NCBI GenBank assembly: GCA_002786025.1
Contig: NHNW01000084.1
Coordinates: forward strand, 1 to 64,000
From: Zasmidium citrigriseum
Lineage: Eukaryota; Ascomycota; Dothideomycetes; Mycosphaerellales; Mycosphaerellaceae
Reading direction: 5' to 3'
DNA length: 64,000 nt
The translations under genes and the position numbers were made by a program. Below, piece after piece: positions 21,742 to 33,399 of the stretch. Under the pieces are notes generated by a model. That model was given only the letters and a program-made list of their open reading frames with translations, ran no database searches and had not been told where the DNA came from. The stretch's first letter is position 1; every line of letters begins with the position of its first letter.

Positions 21742-24700
21742 TTAATCACTATCCAACCAATCAGGCTCAGCATCTTCGTCTTCTGAGTCGTGAGAGGGGA
21801 GTGAGCCTTTCTCGATAGCCTCATCCTCGTCCTCGTCTCGATCTTCGCGCAACGTGCTCGTCATTTCGATGTCGACTTGTTCATGGGCAGCGGGTACTGC
21901 GAGATTCTGATTCTGCAGAGTGTTGGCTGATGGAGGTTCGGCTTGCTCCGGTGCTGCGGCGGATTCTTCGCCGAAGAGATCCTTGTCTTGTGTAGCGTGG
22001 TCGTTTGCTGTTTCGTGGTCATTCGGGGAAAAGCCTCCATCACCTGGATGGTTTTCATCAAGTGGAGTCTTGTCTCGAACGTTGTCTGGCTCAGCGTCAG
22101 GTAGAAAGCCGCCGACTTGGTCTTCTGGCTCGGCATTAGGCAGAAAACCTCCGCCCTTATCGACTTGCTCAGCATCTGGGAAGAAGCCGCCGCTTTGATC
22201 TCCTGCATCCCCATCCTGAGGGAGAAAGCCGCCACCTTGATCTTCCTGATCATCTTCGACCAGAAACCCCCCACCTTCGCCAGGATCATGGCTCTCCGGC
22301 AGGAATCGACCACCTCCGCCATCATCATCTGGCAGAAATCCACCACGCTCATCCTCGTCGGCAGGCACAAAGCCGCCAGCCATCCCCTCATCGCTCATAT
22401 CCATCTTCCCATCAGGCAAGAAGCCACCAGGCTCATACCCATCTCCATCGTCTGAAACTTGCGCATAATCTTCGTCACTGTCATCCACAACTCTCTTCTT
22501 CCTGGCTGGAGGAGGCTTAGGGGTAGGTGCCAGAAGCTCGTCGATCGTGAATTTCCCAGCCGTGATCATAGGCCTCTCATCATCGACCAGCGGTCCTGCG
22601 AAGAAGCCAGTGTCGGGAGTCTCCTCGTCCTCTTCTGCAGCTGGCTTCTTCGACCCGTCTCCATATCCTTCAACCCGCTCTCTTATCCTCAGCCCAGTCA
22701 AGAATCTCTTCCATACTCTCAGAGCGATTAGACTCCTCGCTTTGCTCTCGTCTTCCAGCTGCTCTTCTTCAAAGCCTTCGATGACTGCTCTGACCGCTTG
22801 TTCGAACTGCTGAGCAACGACAGCACCTTCCATGATGGCCGTTCCATGGCGTCCCTGGAATTTGAAGCCTGTCACAGCATCCGCATAATCCACTCTGAGC
22901 AGCTTCGCAGCTCGTTGAGCCAGTGCATGGCGGATGTGCACGCCTCCGGCTGGGACCATACTCGGAGCGTAGATGTCGAGGTTGCCGTAGACATTTCTCG
23001 GAATGCGGCCTCGTTGGACTGGTGGCGGAACGTACAGCTGTGTCTGGAATGGTGCGTAAAGACCAGTCGTGGGTGCAGCGTCTTCATCTTCATCCTCCAC
23101 GGAACGCTGACGTCTTGCCCTCGCAGGTACGTGCTTCAACGGCTGCTCGCCCTCTTTGATCTCCCGCCCAATCCGGTACCACTTGTCCGCACTTCTGCAA
23201 ACGAGCACATCCTTCCTCCGAAAGACAGCCTCCATTCTCGGCTTTGCTGCTGTGCCAGCATTGACTTTCCCAACTTCTCTCCGTGGATGAATGACCTCAT
23301 GCCGCTTCAAATGTCGTTCAAGTGCATAGTAAGGGTGATCTTTGAAGTCCAGAACATTTGCCGGCATACCCTCCTTCGCTTCCTTCTGGGCCAGTTCAGC
23401 ATCTTCGACTTGATCCCGATCGAGAGTCTCGGTCCGTCGGCGAAAATATCGCATGACTTTTTTGAACCACTTTGCACCATCTGCAGAAGCTTCAACTCTA
23501 TGGCGTCGGGTTTTGGCATTGTAGGCTTTGGCGTAGCGACGGGTGACGTCTCGAGCAGAGCCATCATCCTCAAATGCAATCGCGTACAGGAGCTGGTTGT
23601 ATTCATATGACGATGGCGGTTCTAACTTTGCAGCCTTGTTGATTGTGTTGGTGACCACAGGATCGACGGGAATCCACTTCTGCTGTGCTTCATTGAATGC
23701 TTCGACCCAGAACACGGGATATGAAAACTTTGGTGCGGGCCTCGTCTTCTTCTTGGGCGTAGGAGCTGGTCTTGAAGCTTCGGCAGATGCAAAGCCCGGT
23801 TGTCCCAAGCGCCTTCGTGCAGAAGGCACTTTTCCGATGGTAGAGGACGACGCAATGGCTGAGTCGCTCGGATTGCCGGCATTCTTCGAGGGGCTCTCGC
23901 TTGAAGCAATGGCAAAGATGACTTCCTTTGCCGGCTTCTTTGGCGTGGGAGGTTTAGCGGCACTGGCGAACGGTAGAACTTGTAGAGAGCACACAATCCG
24001 TGCATCGACACCGGCAGAGCGCAGCATCGCACAGAAGAGCTGATTCCCCATATCCTGAGATCCTTCGAGATTCTGGGCGGCGGCGATGAAGTCTGATCTA
24101 TCGATTGGGGTAGATTCGAAAGGTCGTGATGCATCGCCCTCGACTGTCCATTGCGGTCTCATCAATCCAGCGCCTCCAGGTCTATATTCTGCATTGAAAG
24201 CATCCACAGCCTGTTGAAGGCCATCCATAAAAGATCTGTTGCGTTGAAATTGGCTCTCACTCGTCTTCGGATTCAAGTAAGATATCGTCTTTGGTGATAG
24301 CAGCTTCCGAAGATGCTTCTGTACCACAGCGTTGTTACATCGGCCGTTGACGTAGATACAATGGCCCAGTAAGCAGAGGACATGTATCTTGTGGACCAGA
24401 AGTCGCTGCGCTTTCTCAGCGATCGAGGCAGGTTTCCTTCGGGATTGCGTTAATCGTTTCGATGCGCTCTCCGGCTGAACGAATATCGCCAGGTCTTCGA
24501 TACCATCTGCGGGTTCCGTACCTGGTCCATCCAAATCGACATCTTCAAACTCGAATTCACTGTCGTCTGACTCTGATGAGTCTTCTACAGTCTGGAGGGA
24601 GGAAACAGGTGGTCTCTGAGCCTCAGCCGGTGCTGCATTCTTCCTAGGCGGGGCTGATGAAGACGATTGCCTAGGCTTCTTTGAGGCTGCAGAGGCAGTC

Positions 24701-24897
24701 TTGCGTTTCTTGAGAGGCCGATCGCTGTCGTCGTTGCTCCCTGTAGCGTCGGCCTCAGCGAGCATAGACCGATAGACATCTGGAACATCACTGTCGTTTT
24801 TGCTGGCTCGAGATCGAGTGCTGCGTCTTCCTCCACGGCCTGATCCACTAGCTGAGGGCTTCGACGCGGCTTTGCCCTTTCCTCTGCTCGGCACCAT
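21742..24897 (-). CDS. rad4: DNA repair protein Rad4 (XPC orthologue)
   Basis: 1051 aa, single exon. Rad4 with Rad23 recognises helix-distorting lesions in nucleotide excision repair. A basic/acidic N-terminus leads into the transglutaminase-like domain (about 280-440, MGNQLFCAMLRSAGVDAR...FWVEAFNE..WIPVDP), then BHD1 (about 510-560, FKDHPYYALERHLKRHEVIHP), BHD2 (about 562-625) and BHD3 (about 628-705, RNVYGNLDIY...GFKFQGRHGTAI). After BHD3 the C-terminus (823-955) has about ten copies of an acidic GGFLPD/E repeat, not a usual part of Rad4. Divergent to cdk1 across 458 bp. Confidence 0.95.
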   Translation of the reverse strand: MVPSRGKGKAASKPSASGSGRGGRRSTRSRASKNDSDVPDVYRSMLAEADATGSNDDSDRPLKKRKTASAASKKPRQSSSSAPPRKNAAPAEAQRPPVSSLQTVEDSSESDDSEFEFEDVDLDGPGTEPADGIEDLAIFVQPESASKRLTQSRRKPASIAEKAQRLLVHKIHVLCLLGHCIYVNGRCNNAVVQKHLRKLLSPKTISYLNPKTSESQFQRNRSFMDGLQQAVDAFNAEYRPGGAGLMRPQWTVEGDASRPFESTPIDRSDFIAAAQNLEGSQDMGNQLFCAMLRSAGVDARIVCSLQVLPFASAAKPPTPKKPAKEVIFAIASSESPSKNAGNPSDSAIASSSTIGKVPSARRRLGQPGFASAEASRPAPTPKKKTRPAPKFSYPVFWVEAFNEAQQKWIPVDPVVTNTINKAAKLEPPSSYEYNQLLYAIAFEDDGSARDVTRRYAKAYNAKTRRHRVEASADGAKWFKKVMRYFRRRTETLDRDQVEDAELAQKEAKEGMPANVLDFKDHPYYALERHLKRHEVIHPRREVGKVNAGTAAKPRMEAVFRRKDVLVCRSADKWYRIGREIKEGEQPLKHVPARARRQRSVEDEDEDAAPTTGLYAPFQTQLYVPPPVQRGRIPRNVYGNLDIYAPSMVPAGGVHIRHALAQRAAKLLRVDYADAVTGFKFQGRHGTAIMEGAVVAQQFEQAVRAVIEGFEEEQLEDESKARSLIALRVWKRFLTGLRIRERVEGYGDGSKKPAAEEDEETPDTGFFAGPLVDDERPMITAGKFTIDELLAPTPKPPPARKKRVVDDSDEDYAQVSDDGDGYEPGGFLPDGKMDMSDEGMAGGFVPADEDERGGFLPDDDGGGGRFLPESHDPGEGGGFLVEDDQEDQGGGFLPQDGDAGDQSGGFFPDAEQVDKGGGFLPNAEPEDQVGGFLPDAEPDNVRDKTPLDENHPGDGGFSPNDHETANDHATQDKDLFGEESAAAPEQAEPPSANTLQNQNLAVPAAHEQVDIEMTSTLREDRDEDEDEAIEKGSLPSHDSEDEDAEPDWLDSD

Positions 24898-25355
24898 TCC
24901 TGTTGTCGCAGCTGGTCATGAAGTGAAGTGCGGCTGACACGAAAGCGTCGCGCTGCACGTGACGATCGTCATCAAGCAAGGTCTTCACATGCGCTCAGGA
25001 GCATTTTATCCAGTTGGAACGATGCTCTGTGACCTAGACAATGATTCGAAAGGTATTTTGATTGAAGTCCATGAAATTGCAGCGGTTGTTGCAGAAGCAA
25101 GAGTGACCGGGAGGTGAAGTGAATGGTGCGGAGCAAGATCCCCGTCAGCGGCTCGGCGCGCCGCAAACAAACATTGGGAAGGAAGCAACACAGATCTTGG
25201 AACCACAACAACAAGGCCCGTTGCGACACTCCGGCAAACACCTGCACGTCTGGATGGAGGCTTATAACCACCGGTAGCCACTTCGCCAACTCGCCCTCAG
25301 GATTCTGCACCGACCTACGCGACACAGGAACACCCCGCGACAAGCACCGCCCGCC
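24898..25355. promoter_or_regulatory. divergent rad4/cdk1 promoter region
   Basis: 458 bp between two start codons in opposite directions; a shared upstream region. No specific element can be claimed by eye. Confidence 0.5.
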
Positions 25356-26472
25356 ATGGAGAACTACCAGAAGATGGAGAAGGTCGGCGAGGGTATGTCC
25401 AGATCTACACACCTATAAGAGTGCCTCTACGCGCCAATGGCATATACTAATACACCGTTCAACCAACAGGCACGTACGGCGTCGTGTACAAAGCCCGCGA
25501 CCTCAGCACGCCCGACCACCGCATCGTCGCCCTCAAGAAGATCCGCCTCGAAGCCGAAGACGAAGGCGTCCCCTCCACCGCCATCCGCGAAATCTCCCTG
25601 CTCAAAGAGATGAACGACCCGAATGTCCTGCGCCTGCTCAACATCGTCCATGCCGACGGCCACAAGCTCTACCTCGTGCTCGAATACCTCGACCTCGATT
25701 TGAAGAAGTACATGGAAGCATTGCCTGTCAGCCAAGGTGGACGCGGTAAGCCGTTGCCAGAGGGGTGTATGGATGGCAAGGGACATTTGGGGTTGGGTCC
25801 CGACATGGTACGAAACACCTTCCACCACAGAAACACACCCCTCTAACCACGTGGATATTCTAGGTCAAGAAATTCAACTACCAACTCCTCTCGGGCATCC
25901 GCTACTGCCACTCCCACCGCGTCCTCCACCGCGACCTCAAGCCGCAAAACCTCCTCATCGACAAAGACGGCAACCTCAAAATCGGCGACTTCGGCCTCGC
26001 CCGCGCCTTCGGCGTCCCCCTCCGCACCTACACCCACGAAGTCGTCACTCTCTGGTATCGCTCCCCCGAAATCCTCCTCGGCGGCCGCCAATACAGCACC
26101 GGCGTCGACATGTGGTCCGTCGGCTGCATCTTCGCCGAGATGGCGACGCGCAAGCCGCTCTTCCCCGGCGACAGCGAAATCGACGAGATCTTCAAGATTT
26201 TCCGCATCCTCGGTACACCCTCCGAGAGCGACTGGCCCGGTGTTACGAGTTTCCCGGATTTTAAGAGCAGTTTTCCCAAGTGGGAGCGGAAGGCGGATGA
26301 TGAGCTGGTCAATGCCGATGGGGTGAGGGTTCTGGGTGAGGAGGGTCTGAATCTGTTGGATGCGTTGTTGGTGTATGATCCTGCGGGACGTATGAGCGCG
26401 AAGCAGGCGGTGCATCATCCGTATTTCAGCGAGGGACCGGGTGGGAAGATTATGACGAATGGGTTTCGTTAA
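25356..26472 (+). CDS. cdk1: cyclin-dependent kinase Cdk1 (Cdc2/NimX type), three exons
   Basis: Master kinase of the G1/S and G2/M transitions with B-type cyclins. Exons 25356-25392, 25470-25807, 25864-26472 give 327 aa; intron 1 has a TACTAAT branch site. The Gly loop GEGTYGVV carries the inhibitory Thr14 and Tyr15, PSTAIRE is at 47-53, HRDLKPQN contains the catalytic Asp149, DFG at 167-169, and THEVV contains the activating Thr182. An insert around [13 protein letters not shown] before VKKF lengthens the hinge compared with yeast; such an insert is familiar from filamentous ascomycetes. The PSTAIRE sequence excludes Pho85- and Kin28-type kinases. Confidence 0.95.
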
Positions 26473-26973
26473 TGGATGTGCATGATGAGATGAGAAGAAT
26501 GAGGGATGGATGAGGATACCAAGATGGAATGGTGGGTAAGATGTTTTCTTTCGGGTTGTTTTACTATCTCCTCTGTCAGTCGGTCGGTCAGCATGGGATA
26601 GGGGACTGGGATGGGATGTGACTCTCAATGGACAGAGAAAGGCGTTCAGAAGGTCTGTCTACGTGACGGTGCAACGGCTTTGCAGTACCTTTTTGCACGG
26701 GCCTGGATATGCAGTTTTGAGCTTTTGAAGTAGCTTGAATGGACTGTATGTGATTTCAATCAAACTTCATTCCTTTTCTTTTCGTGTCTATCGCTCGTTG
26801 AGGGGATTCCCGTCGTGCTAGTCGCGGTCTTCTGCGAGGATTCTATCGCTAGTTCATACCATTCGTATCTTCATGCTGCATTTCATTGTTTCGTTCCTCT
26901 CAACCCCTCCTACTCGAGCATACGAAGGAGTGTGCCATCACAACCTCCCTCTCCTCTTCGGCGTATCCCCAAT
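26473..26973. other. convergent intergenic, cdk1 and epimerase
   Basis: 3' ends of two convergent genes face each other here. No gene or structured RNA recognised. Confidence 0.4.
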
Positions 26974-29247
<2,274 letters not shown>

Positions 29248-29996
29248 ATGGAAGCACCTTCAACGCAGGGCCATCCTGCGATACAGAGGTATGTTGACCC
29301 GAGAGTCCGTTTTACGGAGGCATCACTGACCAATCTTGAAAGACCCACGGCAACGGAGACGTCTCCCTTGCCTCGAGTATCACCCCGCCGGCCTCGAACA
29401 CCACCACCAGATCGTTTCCACACTTCGCCCCCGAGGAGCTACGAGGCAAGAAGCTCCCAGTCTCAGAGCAGAAGCCCGGCACCATCGTCAGACGCATCGA
29501 CAAACGACCCACAATCCTCGGCCCCAACGACAAGATCGGCAACAAAGGCATCGTCCTCGGATCTGATGGCAGGCCCTGGAGCTGCAAAATCCGGCCCATG
29601 ATCATCGTGGACCTCGACGAAGAACTCGGCCTCGTCACCGAAGTCCCGATATACACCTACAATGACACCGGCCTGGAGAAGACCCCCGAGCGAGATGTGT
29701 GGCAGTACTTCTCCCTCAAGCCGCTCAACATCTCCGAGGAGGATTTCGCCAACCAGAACCCTGATCAACCGATCTTGAGAATTGGCAAGGATGGCGATGG
29801 CTGGAAGTTGACGAGGGGGAAGATGTTCGTCAAGTTCACGCAGATTCTCTCACGGTCTGCGTATTGTGAGGACATCAGCAAGATGGCGGAGTTGGATGAG
29901 ACGAGCACGGGGCTTTTGGTGGAGGCTGCTTTCTCGAGGAGGGCTGAGAGGAAGAGGGAGATGATGAGGGCGCGGGAGCAGGGGAGGTTTGTGTAG
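29248..29996 (+). CDS. hypothetical protein, related to the next gene, one inferred intron
   Basis: Proposed exons 29248-29288 and 29378-29996 (GTATGT donor at 29289, acceptor GAG at 29377), 219 aa. Exon 2 reads EELRGKKLP, SEQKPGTIVRRID, RPMIIVDLDEELGLVTEVPIY, YNDTGLEK, WQYFSLKPL and ends in a basic helix (RRAERKREMMRA). The region KPGTI..., IYTYNDTGL, WQYFSLKP, QILSRSAY matches KQVPGAI..., IYSNNDTGL, WQYLSVEP, of the following gene, so the two are paralogues. No known domain. A nearer acceptor (29342) keeps a different frame that does not join this block. The frame from 29598 is firm; exon 1 is uncertain. Confidence 0.6.
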
Positions 29997-30514
29997 GTTG
30001 CTGTGGATAAATGGTTGGGTGTGTAAGTTGGGTCCCATCTCGAGACCATGTGGAAATATTCGCTGACCAAGACAGTGCTGAGTGGCACTCAGAGCAAAAG
30101 GGTGCACAAAATGTGTGAGGGCGCGCCTGGGGGTTTGGAATGGTCGTGCCGACTGTGAAAGTGGTCGATTGTGTAAGTTCGTTCGAGGCTGTGGAGTCGA
30201 CTTCGCTTAGCTGCCTTGGAGATTCGGCTGTCTTGATCGATGAAAGCGCATTGTTCGCCGCTGTGCTTTGATCTCACGAAGCGCGCTCGCATTGTTGACA
30301 CTTCGAATGTCAAAGCAGCCCAGCGCGCCAAGACTTTCATGTGAACGGGAGTCCGTGCACGGGCCTCCGCCTCCGCCGCCCGCTCTGCCTGCAGCTACAA
30401 CTACGTCTTCGCTGGCAACTTCGACTCAGCACCAACAACAGCGACACTCAAGTCCACCTTGTCGACAGGAGAGCAGGCCACACACGCCGATGTGCTTGCC
30501 AGACGAGATACACC
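29997..30514. other. spacer between the two hypothetical paralogues
   Basis: The frame of the next gene is open back to 30341 but without an ATG. No other gene seen. Confidence 0.35.
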
Positions 30515-31894
30515 ATGCCGCATTTCTCTTCTTCTGGAGAGAGAGCGGTGAGGGTTGAGAAGGCAGGCTTGGAGTCGAACGACGGCGAACAAGACAGCAC
30601 AACACGATCGACGACAGCAGCGACAACAAAAGGCACCACATTCTCCTACGGCGGCTATCTTCCACCGCAGAAACGCAACAAATCCAACAACACTACTGCC
30701 TCTGACGGCACGCTGGCGACGGGCGCGAGAGAATCGGGCTTCAGGGACGAGCAGCACAACCACACGCATCTGCGTGGCAGCGACACCGCAGCAGCCAGCA
30801 CCACATCGCCTGCCACGAACAAGTATCGCCCTCCACAGCTGCGCAACAACTACACAGCTTCCGAAGACACCGGGTCGCACTACACTGGTTCTAAATCCAC
30901 CTTTGCCAGCTCTACCGATGCGAACGTGACCTATGCCGACTCCACCGATGCCAACTCCACAGACGCCGACTCCGCTGATGCCAGTTCCACCGGTTCCAAG
31001 GGCACTGATTCCAGCGACACGGCCTCGCAGATGCGCCGAAGTCGCACTCAGCATTCACCAGCTTCCAAGGTCTCTGAACGCACCTGCCGCGAGCAGTATC
31101 AACACTGCATCGTGTCAGCATTCTCCCCTTCTGCTATCTCCAAGAAGACCATCTACGTCTATGGCACCGACTGCACCTTGGAGACCAACTTACCCCTTTC
31201 TTTCGAAGAGATCGCGAACAGTTTCCTCAAGCTCCGCACACAAGACAGTCCCAATGACGCCTCCTTGATTGCCGACTTGCGCATCAGCATAACGCTCTCA
31301 TTTCCGGCAGCGAAGTGGCACAGCCAGACTGTTGAGCGCAAGATCTCATCCTCTGAAGCACCTGAAGCTCCCCTCAAGACACGCAGGAGTCAGTACGGCT
31401 CTGACTCCGGTCCATGCACGGCGAGTGACGAGCCCTACTCAAAGCAAGTTCCAGGTGCCATCTACCGGCACTGGGATGCAGGGCGTAAATATCGCGCCTT
31501 CATCATCGGTGCTCGCGACGAGGAGAACGAAACTGTTCAGGAAATCGGAATCTACTCAAACAACGACACGGGCTTGGCGAAGGTGCCGCCAAGCGAGCAT
31601 TGGCAGTACCTCTCCGTCGAACCGCGGTATCACAAAGGCACGTTCAAGAATCAGAGGCCTGGAGAGCCCTGGCTCAAGCTTGATGTGGTCAACAGGTATA
31701 CGCAATTGACGAGAGATACGATGATTGCCAATGTTGTGGAGTGGCATACCAGGTCGATGGATGTCGAGGATCTGCTGTGGGTTGGTTGGCTGGATGAGAA
31801 GAGCACGAGAGAGGTTGTGCGGCAGTTTGAGAAACACCGCTGGAGTCGTGGAGTATTTTTCTTTGATATACCTCAAAAGCATGGACTTGTGTGA
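30515..31894 (+). CDS. hypothetical protein with Ser/Thr/Asp repeats, paralogue of the previous gene
   Basis: 459 aa from an ATG in good context (CACCATG); the open frame continues upstream only with GTG. The first ~190 residues are low complexity and end in an imperfect repeat of [AST]DA[ND]ST[DG]-type units (about 30905-31020). A middle part (TCREQYQHCIVSAFSP, PLSFEEIANSFLKLR) looks globular. The C-terminal ~130 residues (KYRAFIIGARDEENE, IGIYSNNDTGLAK, HWQYLSVEP) match the previous gene. No catalytic motif, signal peptide or membrane helix recognised. Confidence 0.7.
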   Translation: MPHFSSSGERAVRVEKAGLESNDGEQDSTTRSTTAATTKGTTFSYGGYLPPQKRNKSNNTTASDGTLATGARESGFRDEQHNHTHLRGSDTAAASTTSPATNKYRPPQLRNNYTASEDTGSHYTGSKSTFASSTDANVTYADSTDANSTDADSADASSTGSKGTDSSDTASQMRRSRTQHSPASKVSERTCREQYQHCIVSAFSPSAISKKTIYVYGTDCTLETNLPLSFEEIANSFLKLRTQDSPNDASLIADLRISITLSFPAAKWHSQTVERKISSSEAPEAPLKTRRSQYGSDSGPCTASDEPYSKQVPGAIYRHWDAGRKYRAFIIGARDEENETVQEIGIYSNNDTGLAKVPPSEHWQYLSVEPRYHKGTFKNQRPGEPWLKLDVVNRYTQLTRDTMIANVVEWHTRSMDVEDLLWVGWLDEKSTREVVRQFEKHRWSRGVFFFDIPQKHGLV

Positions 31895-32330
31895 TCGACT
31901 CCATTGTCCCGTCTCTCGAACAATGCTTCCTTCGATGCTCTTACAATAGTCTGTCGTGAACAGAGAATTATGACCCGCACTGACTGTGATTCACACCGAT
32001 AAGAAGTCAGGAAGACAGTCCGATGATCATGCTCCCAACGCACGAAGTGAGCTCCTGAGATACATACAAACGAGGAGTCAGTCAGTCAGGACATCTCCTA
32101 CCTCCCAAGTTCAGGCGCGGTCTACGAAGGAAAGAACTCGAGGAAGCCACGTGAAGCGGGTTCCAAGCGGATCGTTAGCGTGAGGTTGGCTTGCACTTGT
32201 CTGTATATGGTTTAGGGCGAGCGATTGTCCTTCTGCGAAGCGCCTGAAGACAAATGGTCGTAGGCGGACATCCAGCGCCTATCTTAAAATCGATATATTT
32301 GAATAGCTTACTACCACCACGATGTCTCGA
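31895..32330. other. intergenic edge of the RIP island
   Basis: Normal base composition; no gene recognised. Around 32330-32390 the sequence changes to RIP type. Confidence 0.4.
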
Positions 32331-33231
32331 CGTTAAATTTTGAACAGCTCTAAACAATTACATAGAAAGTGAAATAAAAGTAGTTTAATTTAGAAATTCG
32401 AAAAATTAAGAGACTAGATCCGCGTATAGTATAAAATCTATATTAGAAATTTGCCCTTATTTACTAGCGACGATAGCGTAGAAGGTAATATAGAATAAGA
32501 CTATATAGTTTCCTCCCTTTCTAGTACCTTCTATAAGCTCTAAGTATTTACTTAACTATTTATTTACTTACTAGCCTAAAATTTATCCTTCCTACCTACC
32601 TACTTATTTTAAGCCGCCCTTCTACCTCTAAAGCTACTAGCGACCCTAAACCGCCTCGTAAGTTCCTTAATATACTCGTATATTCGTCTAGAATATACCT
32701 CTACTAAAGACGATAGGCTAAGGTAAGAATAAGACTCTAAAGGGGGGAGTAATAGGCGCTAGTAGTAAATACCTTTCTACTAAGGGGAAGCGTAAGGCTA
32801 ATAGGGACTAGAGACCTTTAAGGTAGTAGTAAGGTCTAGTAATATAGGTACTACTTCCTCGTAGTATAGTAACTCGAGTCCGTCTAAAGTTTAATATACC
32901 CTTAGTTCCCCTATTAGCGAACCCTAACGACTACTACCTATACTTCTAGTAGTATATTACTAGTCTCTAGACTATATAAGGCGGCGTACTACTCGAGGTA
33001 TTCTAGTAGCTCGTATATAATATTAGCTAGTACCTATAGATTAGGTTAGACCTTTAGAGAGTCCTAGTTTCTAAGGGAATTAAGCGGATCCTTAATATAT
33101 AATATCTAGGCGAGTATTATAAGCCTAATATATTCTAGACGGACTACGCCTTTAGGCTTATCTTTACCTAGTACGATCTCCTAGTAAAAGCCTATATAGG
33201 GCTTAGTAAGGTATATTTCTAGTAGTTAGTA

Positions 33232-33290
33232 GTAGTAGTAGTCTAGTAGTTAGTAGTAGTAGTAGTCTAGTAGTTAGTAGAGTAAGAGCT
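33232..33290. repeat. minisatellite, 27-bp units
   Basis: Unit made of AGTAGTTAGTAG followed by AGTAGTAGTCT, about two full copies plus a partial one, within RIP sequence. Confidence 0.6.
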
Positions 33291-33399
33291 AACTATATTA
33301 TAGTCCCTTATCGTCTATTCCTATCTACTCCTTACTAGGTATTAGATTCTATAGATTTTACTACTTAATTATCTTAGTAATAAGTAGTAGAATAGGATT

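Noticed and set aside
22798..23610. Plus-strand 270-codon open frame within rad4
   Set aside because: Antisense to conserved BHD-domain coding sequence; no recognisable protein features.
25843..26628. Minus-strand 261-codon frame over cdk1
   Set aside because: Antisense to the kinase domain; composition is a mirror of the kinase codons.
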